A stretch of 64,000 nucleotides of DNA from Ignelater luminosus. Taxonomy: Eukaryota > Arthropoda > Insecta > Coleoptera > Elateridae. The translations under genes and the position numbers were made by a program. The notes beneath the pieces are model-generated. The model made no database searches. It was given only the letters and a program-made list of their open reading frames with translations, and had not been told where the DNA came from. The DNA is taken from assembly GCA_011009095.1 (NCBI GenBank), contig VTPC01091298.1, positions 10,917-74,916 of the forward strand, given 5' to 3'. This document shows positions 44,551 to 56,250 of this stretch, in pieces; the first letter of the stretch is position 1; each line of letters begins with the position of its first letter.

Positions 44551-47500
44551 GCGATTGCAATACTTTGTAATATGTCGAATATTTGCATAAAAACAAATAC
44601 CTTTTTACTAAGACTTATTATTTTAGTTTTTTACCGTATTTATTTCAATAACATAGTAAAACTATCATCTCCGTGATAGTAAAAATTAAAATATTATTTG
44701 TTTTTTCACCAAAAAATAACCTGGGAGATGGGAAAACCACATTTTTTTGTTTGTGGCTCTTCCTACATTAACATATTTAAAAATGATTGTTTTTCTAAAA
44801 GCTTTAAAATTTGTTTTTTCATGCCATGAAAATCGACAATTTTTTAAGAAGACCCACCTACGAAATAGTGATGCTGAGTAGGGTAAGGTAAGAATTTATG
44901 TACCTTAATTTGTGTTTTCCTGTTTTTATGTGTTTTAATCCTGTAACTACCCCTAAGCGAGTAAACCACTGCTCACTTTTTTAAATCCAACATAACTCCC
45001 GTCTATTGTTTATATGTATGCTATATAGCGTCAGGTTTTGTTTAAAATACTTCTTAAAATGGTTTTTTGTTTTTAAACCAACATTACGTCTAGCCAACTG
45101 CAGTACGTCCTTATCAAAAATTAGTTTTGAAAATTGTAAACATTAAATTCCAAACTTTATTAAATTAAAAGGTTTAGGATTTAAAAACTAAAATTTAAAA
45201 TATGAATATTTCATTCCTATGTATTTATGATAAGAATCTTATAGCCCTTCCTAATAAAGTGCTAGAGATAGCCACAATAGGGCCATCTTGCACATTTACG
45301 TCACACTCAAATCTTTAAACAGCAATATTTACATAACTATTCCAGGTATTTACACGGGACTTAAGACCATTCGAATTCCATTTCAATGGCCTACAAAAAT
45401 TTGTTAAAAAATAAATTGCATTTTTTGTGTTGTGATTCCCTTTAAATTAAACTTAGAAATTCATTTTGAAAATTGTAAAAAATGTACCTATACTTGTCCT
45501 TTTTAGATTTATTGTACTTAACCTGATTCAAATTTCTGATTACTACTGGTTAAAGATTAGTAATTGATATTAAAAAAGTAGATATTGGAAAATCAATAAA
45601 AGCCAAAAAGAATTCTCACACCTTTATTGTTATTATTATCAACCATAATCTGACTTTTAAAGTTTGAACTTGAAATATTTATTTACGACTGCGCAGAAGT
45701 TTCATTAACGATTTGGAGTTGGGTTCGGCCCGTGACCATGACATAGTAACGCAACCACATGCAACGTTATTGTGCTCGCCTTTAATATGTTCCTTTTCAA
45801 AGTGCCTTTATTACTGTTATAAGAAAAGAAGAACTAACTATCTTTCGGAGTATTTGTCCTGGATAATAAGCTTTTCAGAAAAAATATTTCCTAATTAACT
45901 TATTTGAGGTAAGAAAATGTTTTAAGTTACATTTCTTTGTAAGGAATTTTGTTTTGGCAAGTGTTTTCCTAGAAGAGCCTGTGATTCATGCAGGAATAGA
46001 TAAAGTATAAATAAGCAGCTTCTTAATGTTTATTTTATTTTTTATGTATACAATGATAAAAAGAACAAAGGTAGATTATATGTACGTGTATAATTATTAG
46101 AGTAGTATTTAGGTACTTAACTAGATATTTTACTGTCAGTATTTATCTTTTACTAGAGTTTATTTTAAAATCAATCCCATTCAGGTAATTTTCTTATTGA
46201 CGGAATTTGTACACTTAATTCTCGGAGCATTAAGTACACTGTCGGTCAAAAGTAAGGAATCATTTTGTATACAAGTTTATTACTTTTATAAATTATTTAC
46301 ATTCGCTTGATACATACAGCATAGAATCATCTTAAGGAAAGGAAATCCTTTGGTCAGTTTTCCATCTCTTTATTATTGTAAGAGGCAGTAAATGTTTTTG
46401 AATTGGATATACAGAATGTTTTGAGAATGCGTGCAAATATTTGGCAGACGCATTCATTGACGAGAATTAAACCTTTTTGTCACATAACGTTTTTGCTACC
46501 GTTTTTGAAATACAGGGTGTCAGAAGGTTTATTTAATATTCCTTGTTTTTTCGATATTTTAAGATTTTCTGTCTGTTACTCTAAACTGTATACTTTTTTT
46601 TACAATTTTGCGTTTCATGTTCCTATCAGAAGATCGTTTTTTAAAAATATCGGATTTTTCAAAACTTCTCAAGGTCAGCGGCCTTTGATAAGATTATCTC
46701 AAAAATACGATACAATTGTTACGGTTCGATTTTTTCTTAGGTCTTTAATTTACCAAACCTCCAGCTTTAGCAGAATAAGTTCGTTTTAATTCCGCTTTCT
46801 ACAACAAATCTTTATCCGGTTGTATTGTTGGTCTTTTTACAACTTTTATCATTTTTTCACTCTGCAGAAAAAGGAGAACTTGATCGATTGTCGATTGTGA
46901 AGGTTTGAAGTGGTCTTGCACCCTTGTTTGGTATTTTGTTCGTTGTGGCTGATTAAGGTGTTGAGGCCACTTGATTAATTTAACAAATTGGTGCGTTTGG
47001 TGTTGTTTTTCTGTTAAATTCGTCTTTGCGTTTGGCGGATTAAAAGAATCTTTTCCAATGAGATTCTCCTAGAAGGCCACATACCAACTTTGGTAAGATT
47101 TGTTTTAGTTACATTTTAAATTATGTTTAACGCGAATTGTTTTCTGGACGTTGACGGTTTGTTTCTTTTTAAGACCTTTTTCTTTTTCTATTTTCGTTTT
47201 GGTTCTTTTGTGGGTTCTACTCTCTGTTTTCCAACGACGAGGAAAAAACCTTACGGATTATCTTTATTAATTGATTGAATGAAACTACTCAATGATCGAT
47301 TAGTGCTTTTTAAAAATAATTTTAAATAGATCAAGTCGTATTAAAATTTCTTTGCGATTGTGATAATTTTTATCTTTTGTGCATAAACGCTTTTTAACAG
47401 AAATTTATTTTTAAAAATTTAGCTTTCAAATAAATATCAATCTTTTATTCAAAAGTTTATTTGATTGTGATATTTAACCTTTTTCTAATAAGGCATAATT

Positions 47501-47905
47501 CAATTAAGATTATTTAGTAATTCAATTTAGCTTTTTGGAGCTTCACTCCTATTATGTATTGTGACCGCAGATCGAGTATTTGAAATTAATTTTACTAATA
47601 TAGAGAATTGCGTTTATATACAGGGTGGTAGGAAATTTATGTATTGCAATCGCTTTCAAGACATTACTCCATCAACCTCCTTCGTTGGAGTTAATAATAC
47701 AACACAGGATTTGTTTTGCTGTTTGAAATTAAAACAAACCTTTCCGAACCATTTATTGTGTCTGCTAATTTCTTGCAGTTTGCTGCTTATATTATATTAT
47801 TTTTTTGTATTTAATTTAATTTACCTAATTAACTACATATTGTCGCCAATATCTTATGATTAGGGCAACTAAGAATTTATTGTGCATATTTTGCATTTAT
47901 ATTAA
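44551..47905. other. 3.3-kb AT-rich stretch without recognised gene
   Basis: Two ACAGGGTG motifs in the same orientation (46513 and 47620) are the only repeats linked to others in the window. Open frames (for example 128 codons at 46403-46789) are T-rich and show no motif. I see no conserved coding sequence. Confidence 0.5.
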
Positions 47906-47934
47906 TTTTAATTTGTTACATGTCACGATTGCGA

Positions 47935-49292
47935 TCACGAATAGCCCGTCTCCATCCACTGCAGGATGTAGGGCTTCCCCAAACCATTCCACTTTTTCCT
48001 GTTCATAACTCGTGTCATCCATTGTACTCCACCGCTTCGCTGAATATCATCCCGCCATCTGGTGTTTGGCCGTCCTCTACTCTGTTTATAAGCTCTTGGC
48101 CCCCATTCTAGTGTTCGTCTTGTCCATCTTTGGTTCTGTCTTCGTACCACATGTCCGGCCCATTGCTACTTCAGTTTTTCAATTCGTGTCACTATGTCCA
48201 TTATCTTCGTTTGTTCCCTTATCCATTTATTTGTTTTTTTGTCGATTAATCTTGTTTGGAATATTCTTGTCTTTGAGTATCTATACAAGCTTACTGAGTG
48301 CCAACCAACGCAGCTTTATTCGTCTTATTATTTCGTCTGTAATATTGTCTTTCTTTATGGTGACTTTTTGACCCACGTAAATATAACTGTCAACCACCTT
48401 TTGTTTGTGTTGGTCATTATTTTCGTCTTCGTTTTATTTATTTTTAGGCCAACTTTTCTTGAGGAGTTATTCAGTTCGTCAATAATTTGTTGGAATCCTT
48501 TAGAATCGTTACTGAATATTACAATGTCGTCGGCAAATCTTAAGTGGCTCAGGTAGTCTCCATCTATCTTTATTCCCCTATTCGTCCAGTTTAATTCTCG
48601 GAATACATCTTGCAGCGTCGCAATAAATAGTTTTGGTGAAATAGTATCACTCTGCCTGACTCCTCTGTTTATTGGTATTTTTACGGATAATTTGCTCTAG
48701 CTTTATGTACATCATTGCATTATTGTAAATATTTTCTATTAAGCTTTTATGTCTGCTGTCTATTCCACTAGTGATATTAATATTGCCCAGGTTTTCACAG
48801 AGTCAAACGCCTTTTCATAGTTAATAAAGGTCACGTATCCATATTGTATTTGCTGCTTTTCTCGATGATATTTTCATGGGTTGTAGATGATCGCACATGT
48901 TAAAACCTGATCTGAACCCAGCTTGTTTAATTGGCTGATTATCTTCACATAGATTTGTATAATTTTGAGCTTTTTCTTTGTATTTAGTTTCATTGTTATA
49001 CATATATGTTAGCCTATCCGATATGCCTTCGTATGTTTCTATGTTATTTGCACGATTTCTATGTATTAGGAATTCTATACTACTTGATCTTTACTTCTCA
49101 TGGCCTTTGCAATACAGCATATGTCCAGATTTGAGTTTTGACAAATTCTTCTCCTCTTCTTCGGTCTTCGCTTAAACCAACTATGTCCCATTTCATATTT
49201 TCTAATTTATTGATCAGTTCTTCCAATTTTTCTTCGGATGATAATGTTCTTACATTGTATGTTGCTATGTACAGTTTCTTTTTCTCTTTCAT
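47935..49292 (-). pseudogene. LINE ORF with endonuclease start and reverse transcriptase, internally deleted
   Basis: Minus strand: KEKKKLYIATYNVRTLSSEE and MKWDIVGLSEDRRRGEE (endonuclease N-terminus, 49292-49110). A jump then reaches RT blocks QPIKQAGFRSGFNMCDHLQ (48940), FINYEKAFDSVK (first Asp), RGVRQSDTISPKLFIATLQD, LSHLRFADDIVIFSNDS (intact FADD box) and VGLKINKTKTKIM. The C-terminal MVRRQNQRWTRRTLEWGPRA and SRGRPNTRWRDDI follow at 48150-47935. Most of the endonuclease is missing. Several stops occur, notably in the thumb region. Confidence 0.87.
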
Positions 49293-49365
49293 AAAGGGAA
49301 GGCAAGAGGGTGCTAAAAATACCTGGGCAGGATCAGGTCTCCACAGACAAGATTATATTAACTAG
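49293..49365 (+). pseudogene. Inverted 5' fragment of a LINE
   Basis: The plus strand gives EGAKNTWAGSG, matching the minus-strand EKGAKNTWVGPG that precedes the endonuclease start in the LINE at 40600. At nucleotide level GGTGCTAAAAATACCTGGGC here matches GGAGCTAAGAATACCTGGGT there. The orientation is opposite to the LINE body that starts one base away at 49292. Confidence 0.6.
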
Positions 49366-51101
49366 AGAATCATACTTTTCTATTTCGACTTGAGGCGTTT
49401 TGGCGTCCCAAATAAATTCTGAACGTTATCAAGCTGGCAGATTAAAGTTCATTTCATCCTCGTTTGGAGTATACTTTTCAAGTATATAAGTTAGAGTAGA
49501 GTGCAGTTCTCTTTAGTTTGATTTTGATGAAACCACCTGTAATGCCTTCTAAATGATAAATGTTGCAAAGCTTAACTGTTAAAACTTGACACTCTGCTTT
49601 TTTTACTAAATTGTAAATATCAATGTGAAATTTCTAAAATATTTTTAAAATTAGAATATCTTGGATTTTTATTGTAACTGGAAAAATCATACCACGAGGT
49701 TTTCTTTCGAAGTCGCTAATTACGAATCTAATGTTCAAATTTGAAAACAAAAATGGCGAATTGCTAATTTTTTTAAATTCTTTTTACTTTAGCTACAAAA
49801 ATAAAACCTGGAAATGTGCGAGGTTGTTGATTACGAATGTGATGCTTAAATAATAAAGAAATATTAAATTTCTTTAAAAAAATTTTCTTTTAATAATTAA
49901 GATATGAAACTGAAATTTTTTGACCTTCTTAAAACCATTGTAGCAAGCAAACAAACAAATTGGAAGGGATATCTTTATTAGTTAGTGGAGGCGGCACGTG
50001 TAAGGGTACTGCATTTGGTGTAAAACATGAAACTGACTCGCACTGCTTTTTAAAATCAGATAAAAAATAATTTTTTAATATGGCGGCTATTACAACTACC
50101 GCCGCCGTGGATTGAATGTTAATTGTGGGATAATCTAATGAGAACTCAGCAGTTTCACAATATTAAGAGGCAAAAAGCATTTCGGACACTGTGAATTCGT
50201 TTTATTTAAAGTTAGTTTGCATAAGGTGACAGGGATGGATGTTGAGGGCGGATAGAGAGATTATGTTAACACTGGCAACTTCTTTAGAAATATAGTTAAA
50301 TTTGATTTAACAGTCAACAAAATGTGTAGAGTGTTGAGAAAAAGGGTTACACATCTATAGGGCATATAATACGATCAACCAAAATCAAGAAGTCCATGCA
50401 TGGTTCAGCAAATAAACCGTTTTCGAGATAAGAGGTATTTTCTTTTTTGATAGATTTATCACCACAAAATACAATTATTAAAGAAAACGTTTGAGGTGTC
50501 TTTCTTCCACATCGATGATCTACTCTGCACCCTTCCAAAAGAAACCCGGTCTTCTTCAAATTGTTTGACCAGTTTGTTCAGTTCGCTATTGCAACTCGGC
50601 GAAACTATTTTCATGTGTTGCTTACACTAAACTTTTTAGGTATTTAATTCCAAATAAAAGATCTCAAATTTCCCAAGGGAGATAGTAGATCATGGAATAC
50701 GATCCCTTTGTCTCTCATGAAGAGAAGAGTGAAGATCACTCTTGTCAGTTGCTCTGCAGACTCATGCATATTAAGAGTTTTTAACTTGTTTTCGATCGCA
50801 TCACATGCTCTTTAAATATTTACCCTTTTCCAAACCTGTAGAGTAGAATGCTGTGGTTTCTGATTTCCATTCAAGACCATCCATTAATCGTCTTCATGTT
50901 TGAAACAGATTACATACTGTGTTAAATTTGTTATAAAAAAATTGTAATATGATTGATTACATACAAAGACAATTTTACGTTTTATGAAGTTATCTTGATT
51001 TGCTATACTCTCCCTTGCAGTGGATGCACTTTAGTATACAGGAAACGTTCGAAGCTTTGTCGTAACATCTCATTGTATTGCACACTGTATTACACAAACA
51101 C
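49366..51101. other. No recognisable gene
   Basis: AT-rich with short frames. Weak minus-strand coding hints near 50340-50800 (FMRDKGIVFHDLL, for example) may be an extension of the mobile-element relic at 51102-51470, but I cannot establish it. Confidence 0.4.
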
Positions 51102-51470
51102 TTAGTCAGTTCGCAACAGGCTTTCCATGTTTGGGGCAATTCCGACCCATACGTCATCCTTGAAAATATGTCTAGCCTGGTAAGCTAGCCGAAATACGTG
51201 ATGACTTAGAGCCCCGGATGTAGCTGGAAGTGATTCCAAAATTTTGTTTTTTGATATGAACAACTTACTTGGTGCGTTACGTTCTTTATAGTAAAGTAGC
51301 ATGACAAACTTTTCAAGTACACTAAATATTGCTTCAAGCAAAGCCTTTGAATGTTTTAGCTTGTAGATGGGTGATACAATGACAAGTGCAGCTCCGTTAT
51401 AAACAATTCCTAAGGAGTGATGTCGAAACTGTCTTATAGGAAGTTTTTGACAATTCGACCAAAACATCAT
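51102..51470 (-). pseudogene. Fragment of a repeated insect mobile-element protein
   Basis: A 122-codon minus frame contains LLYYKERNAPSKLFISKNKI and then LPATSGALSHHVFRLAYQAR. The 'LPPTSxALxxHxxRAxYQA' type motif is one I recall from a family of repeated uncharacterised arthropod proteins associated with transposons. Its N-terminus and any further domains are lost or in decayed frames on either side. I do not assign an enzymatic function. Confidence 0.4.
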
Positions 51471-51479
51471 TCATTGATA

Positions 51480-53355
51480 AGGATTTATGACTCTTCTGTT
51501 CAAATATCGAAATTAACATATTTTGTCAGTGTCCAATAACATACCAAACAAACGGACTTGCAGATGCCATCAGTTCATTCAAAGTATTTATTTATGGCTA
51601 CTGTTAAACAAAGACTTTGTCTTTGTTCGAGTAAATAGTTTTTTTTGGTGTCTATTACTGATCTATCTCTGCTTCTAAACTCTTCTAGCAATCGGGCTAA
51701 CTTAGGCCTCCCGTTGTCCATCAACGAAATGATGATCTTGAGTCAATCCGATAGGGGTACTTTCGTTCTTAATAAGTGCATTATGCTCATAGTTGAGAAT
51801 TTACGAATGAAGGCATGTTATAGCTTCCATTTTGAAAAACCATTTCAAAAGCACTGCAAGCCATATTTTTTTAAAAGATATTTCAAACGAGTTTACCAAG
51901 TCTCGTGTTTGTATCATCAAATGCAGTATTTGGATGGCCTTCGACGTGTGCCGCCTCTACTGTATAGTTAAAAAGTCATAGACGAAAAAATTATATGCCT
52001 CGCACTTGATAATCACAAGAATTTGAACTTAAAGTGCGCTGGAAATGGAGACTAATTAAGATCTTAAGCTGAAATTTCCAGAACTTCTTGAAAACACTGT
52101 AGTAAAGAAATATAGAAAATTTAGAACCAATATCTCTATTAGTTAAAAGGTTATAGCCGAAATTCTTAATAATAAGTGTGATAATCATGTTTATATATTT
52201 AAAATGTGCAGAGTATTATTTAAACAATTAAGTAATCAAGGGAGTCAATTTTTAAGAATTAAACTTTTTAATATCTGTCATTTAGACGACAAAAAAAAAT
52301 TTCCTCAAAGTGCACCGTTTTAGCGCTACGGGATGTAGAAATTTCTTATATTAATTAAGCTTTAAAAATGAATAAATATACTAAGTATTTTGTTTATTTA
52401 TTTCTGCTGTATTGCTTTAAAAGATCTGATAATAATGTTTAGATACAAATCCAAACTTAATTACTTATTTTTAGTGTGGTTAAGAATTTCGACTTTCTAC
52501 GCCTATTTTCAACGAGTTCTTCTATTCTCCAGCAGAATTTCTTCAATGTTTATTGCTTTCCTTCATTGACATAATAATAATTTATTGTAGTATGAACTGA
52601 CAATACTTGCAGAAAGTTTTTGTGAACTTAAGTTAGGCAACCAATTGAACACATGGAGGCAAAATATTTAAATAGCAAGGTAAAGAAGTAATGAAAACAT
52701 TTTAGTTTTATAATGTGTTTTATTATATAAAAGAAATCTAATACTTATAGTGTATATTATTTATACATAAACTATAAGAATTATTTAAATATAGGGTATA
52801 TGTGCCGAACTAGTGACAATTCTACTAACAATTTTAGCTTGTGCTAGAAGGAAAACTTAAAAATTTTTTATAATTTTTTGTGATTTACATCAATGAAAAA
52901 GATCTTTTTAGGAATTGTTAATCAAATATTCTATAGATATGATTTTTTACAATTTGAACTGAATATTTAATGACTTTTGCTGATGTAATTTTTATTAATT
53001 TCTTAGGTAATCTAAATCTATTACAAAAAGATATGAAGAATTGTCATTATTATTGTTGTTGTTATAGCAATTTATTATAGAAATTTCCTGCGAGAATTAT
53101 ATCAATCAATTTGAATGATTGATTTTTAAAACAGGTAAACGAAGAAAATTGAGGAAAATACAAACTTTGTTTCAATTAAATTTACATCTGAACGTTGCGA
53201 CAGATAAGTACCTACAGAGTAAATTTCTTTATTATATAATGCAGTTTTAACCTAATGAAATTGTATACTATCTGGAACATTATTTATCTTATCTTTTCCA
53301 CAAAATTAGAATATTGAATTTGCTGCATTGTTAGACGTAGTTACTTCTCCCTCAT
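51480..53355. other. AT-rich stretch; candidate LTR edge next to the env remnant
   Basis: On the minus strand, just after the env stop codon, a purine tract (ATGAGGGAG, 53346-53354) is followed by AAGTAACTACGTC. This resembles the polypurine tract and LTR start of gypsy-type errantiviruses. The LTR end could not be located. Elsewhere nothing is recognised; a 108-codon frame at 51645-51971 has no known motif. Confidence 0.35.
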
Positions 53356-54290
53356 TTAGTTCGAAATTTTGGGAAGTTTTCTTTTATTAGCAAAATCTGG
53401 AATGGCCGAAAATATTTTTCTCATTTTCACAATTAATAATATTAATATCAGGAGCCCGATAATGCTATAAATATACCAATGGTAGTTACATGTATATTTA
53501 AACATAAGCTTTTCGATTTTCTCCAAATGATGAAAATCTTTTAAACGAATTTGCTTAGCATGAATATCTATTTGATGATTTTCTTGAATCTTTCTGTTTT
53601 TTGTAATAACATCCGGAAGTATCCATAATTGGTTTTGCTTTTCTTCCGTTTTACCAAAGTATTCTTCATTATTTATTTTTACATTGCAGTTCGGAAAATT
53701 TAGCACATAATTTCCTATCAAATTAATTAGGTTTAAGTACTACCACAATCAATTTCGATTAAAGTTTTATTATACAGCATCATTAGCAAATAATTTTCGA
53801 AAATTTCCTCAATTACATTAAAAAAATTGTTTTACTTCAATAAATTCGTACAATGCTATTAAATTCTAGTCGATAGTGCCTTCTCAAGCGAATTAGGTCG
53901 TTTATTAAATTTAATTAATTTGACATTTCATCTAGTTGAAATAATAATTCATTGTAAAGCACTTTTGTATAAAATAATTTATTTGCGATCTTCAATATTT
54001 TGATTTACGACATGTATCCAAAATGTTGTTCTATTAACAAAGTATTAAATTCATTCCGAAACATTTTCGTTCTATTGTCCAATATTTCGATGCTATCAAT
54101 AATCTGATTATTTGACATTGTTAATTGAGATGCATTTTTCTGTAGCTTGTCGATTGCGTTGTCGTCGTATCTTTTTGCGTCACCACTATCGAGGTTGCCT
54201 CTTACAAACTTAATTAGTGAACAACCTAAACAATGCCCTGTTACTAATTTTGCGATTAATTACTTAGGTTGCCCAGTTATTTTTAATGTC
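53356..54290 (-). pseudogene. Endogenous errantivirus-type envelope (F-like) remnant
   Basis: Old insect endogenous retrovirus sequence. In minus orientation, 54235-54000 shows DAKRYDDNAIDKLQ then ASQLTMSNNQIIDSI, the region following the cleavage site in env proteins related to baculovirus F proteins. After interrupted sequence, the frame 53721-53356 gives the membrane-proximal part, with EEYFGKTEEKQNQLWILPDV, a hydrophobic transmembrane segment (IIGLLILILLI) and a short basic cytoplasmic tail. The upstream signal and receptor-binding parts are absent. Stops and frame breaks between the two parts (53722-54000) make it non-coding. No gag or pol of the same element lies nearby. Confidence 0.65.
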
Positions 54291-54530
54291 TCCTGATTTT
54301 CTTTAAACTAGGGACAAGTAATTAGCTTTTAAGGGATATAGAACATTTATTTACTGAAAACTTTTGTGCTGGGTCAAAATAACTATAAGCTTCTGGATAT
54401 AGAACAAGCGATATTTTACAATGAAAACGGTGTACGTATGTCTAAAAAAGTGAAAATTGGAGATAGAACAAGATAATTTTCGGGAGACGAAATGTCGATT
54501 CTACTTCCTTAGTTTCTAATTTTATTTATG

Positions 54531-55884
54531 CAAGGTGTCCCAAAGTTATATGTCCACCCCTATAATCAATTTCATTTTGAAATATAGAGATATGAAATTT
54601 AGAGAATGTTTATGAACGACGGGGAGGTAGAATTTTACGAAATCAAAAAGTTTTTTCATTTTTGCACAATAAAGTGATATTTTTCTTTTAATCAATTGAT
54701 TAAGAAAAAAATCCTCAATATGGTATTATATACCCTGATAAATCATATAATCAAGTCTAATAATTAAATTTAATATTAGAACATTTTATCTCAATTAGAT
54801 CTTTGTAGGTAAGTCAGAATGATTGACAGAAGTCATTAAAAAACTGAATGTAAAAATATCTTTTCACAAACATTTACAGCTCATTCACCTTTTCTTGTCA
54901 CAGTACAAGTAATCCGTCTATTGTTAAACTTCTGGTACTTTAAGAAAGTAACACTACAAGTGTGACAATTGAAAGCGATTTGTACTGGCGTGGACATACG
55001 TAGCAGAGCTGGGTAAGTACATTACAAATGTACTTGAAAAACCATAAATAAATCCTTTTTTTTGTACTTGTACTTGTACTTAAGTACATTCTATCGGTAA
55101 TATACTTTGTACTTGTACTTATAAATCCAAAGTTTAATTAGTACTTCTACTTGCTACTTAAATACATCTAACTCACTATATTCAAGTACAAGTACAAGTA
55201 AATCTGTTTCAACTGAAATTTCTCTTTTTTTCCATGTATCCACGTTAAATTAATAAACAAAGCCCATGTCAAATTTTAAGTTCTTTATTAATTTTATTTA
55301 ACATTGTCAATGTTTTATCCTTAGGTTTAGAAAAATTCTTTATTTAAGTATATGCTGTTGAGCCTAGTTCCGTTTCATTTGTCTTTTAAATTGAATTTTA
55401 CATTGGGAAAAGTTTTTTATATTTTATTTTTCATTATGAAGAAAAAACCAAAGTTAATATTAACTAACTAAAAATTTATATTGTGGCTAGGATAAAGACA
55501 TCATCATATGTTTTTTATTAATTTTTATACTGCTTACGTAACCAAGAGAAAATAAATTTGAAAAAGTACTTGGAAAAGTACTTATAAGTTAGGAAATAAG
55601 TACATTTTATCTGTATTTAAGTACTTTTGTATTTAAATACTTTTCTTTTTGAAAGTACTTAGTACTTGAACTTAAGTACTTACACAAAAATGTACTTTGT
55701 ACTTTGTACTTAAGTACATTTGTGATGTACTTACTCAGCTCTGACACGTAGCTATAAAATTCTTTTGATTTTGCAGAATTGTAGCTTCTAGTGGTTAATA
55801 CGCCTTTCCTAAATTGCATTTTTTTTATGTTTCAAAGAAAGGCTTTTATTATGGGGGTGGAAATATAACTTGAGACACCCTGTA
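54531..55884. mobile_element. Inverted-repeat element with ACAGGGTGTC-type ends, split by a MITE
   Basis: The left end (CAAGGTGTCCCAAAGTTATA, TGTCCACCCC) and right end, inverted (ACAGGGTGTCTCAAGTTATA, TTTCCACCCCC), match over about 35 bp. Without the 740-bp MITE inside it, the element is about 610 bp. It has no coding capacity. The end sequence groups it with the ACAGGGTG family at 3076, 18010, 21464, 37923, 46513 and 47620. Confidence 0.75.
55004..55743. mobile_element. 740-bp hAT-type MITE with TACTTG repeats
   Basis: Ends CAGAGCTGGGTAAGTACAT and, inverted, CAGAGCTGAGTAAGTACAT. The flanking 8-bp duplication is ATACGTAG (54996-55003) and ACACGTAG (55744-55751), with one mismatch. Subterminal regions are full of TACTTGTACTT / AAGTACAAGT repeats on both sides, probable transposase-binding sites. 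Non-coding. Confidence 0.92.
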
Positions 55885-56250
55885 TAATGTATCCTTGCAT
55901 GCAAAAAAGATTTAGAAATAGTTTGTATTAACTGCAAGATATGATTATTATTCATAGGATCATAAGTTTGATATAAAATAATAAAAAAATTTCTTGACCC
56001 CTCCTGTAACTTGCGATGTCCAACTTTGCTTGACAACAAACTTGGACTGGTATTATCAGTCCATACAGTTATTATGTCAATGCCTTTCTCCACTTGAGAG
56101 AATTCAAATTCAGAGTTTTATCAATTTGCAAAGCATTCAAATCTATTTTTTTGGTGTATGTTTCTTTATGTTTACCTTAGAATATCTACTACTATCCAAA
56201 TTAATTTCCTTTTTTGTTATTTAGGGTAACCAATAAATCCCAATCATAAA
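55885..56250 (+). promoter_or_regulatory. Upstream region of the LRR gene with candidate splice acceptor
   Basis: A polypyrimidine tract ending TTGTTATTTAG at 56224 lies 26 bp before the LRR start codon and may be the acceptor of a 5' UTR intron. An in-frame TAA at 56227-56229 separates this acceptor from the ATG, so any upstream exon cannot extend the protein. No donor or promoter is assigned. Confidence 0.35.

Noticed and set aside
51645-51971. 108-codon plus-strand frame
   Set aside because: No recognisable domain; neighbouring mobile-element similarity is on the minus strand, so this is probably a shadow of decayed sequence.
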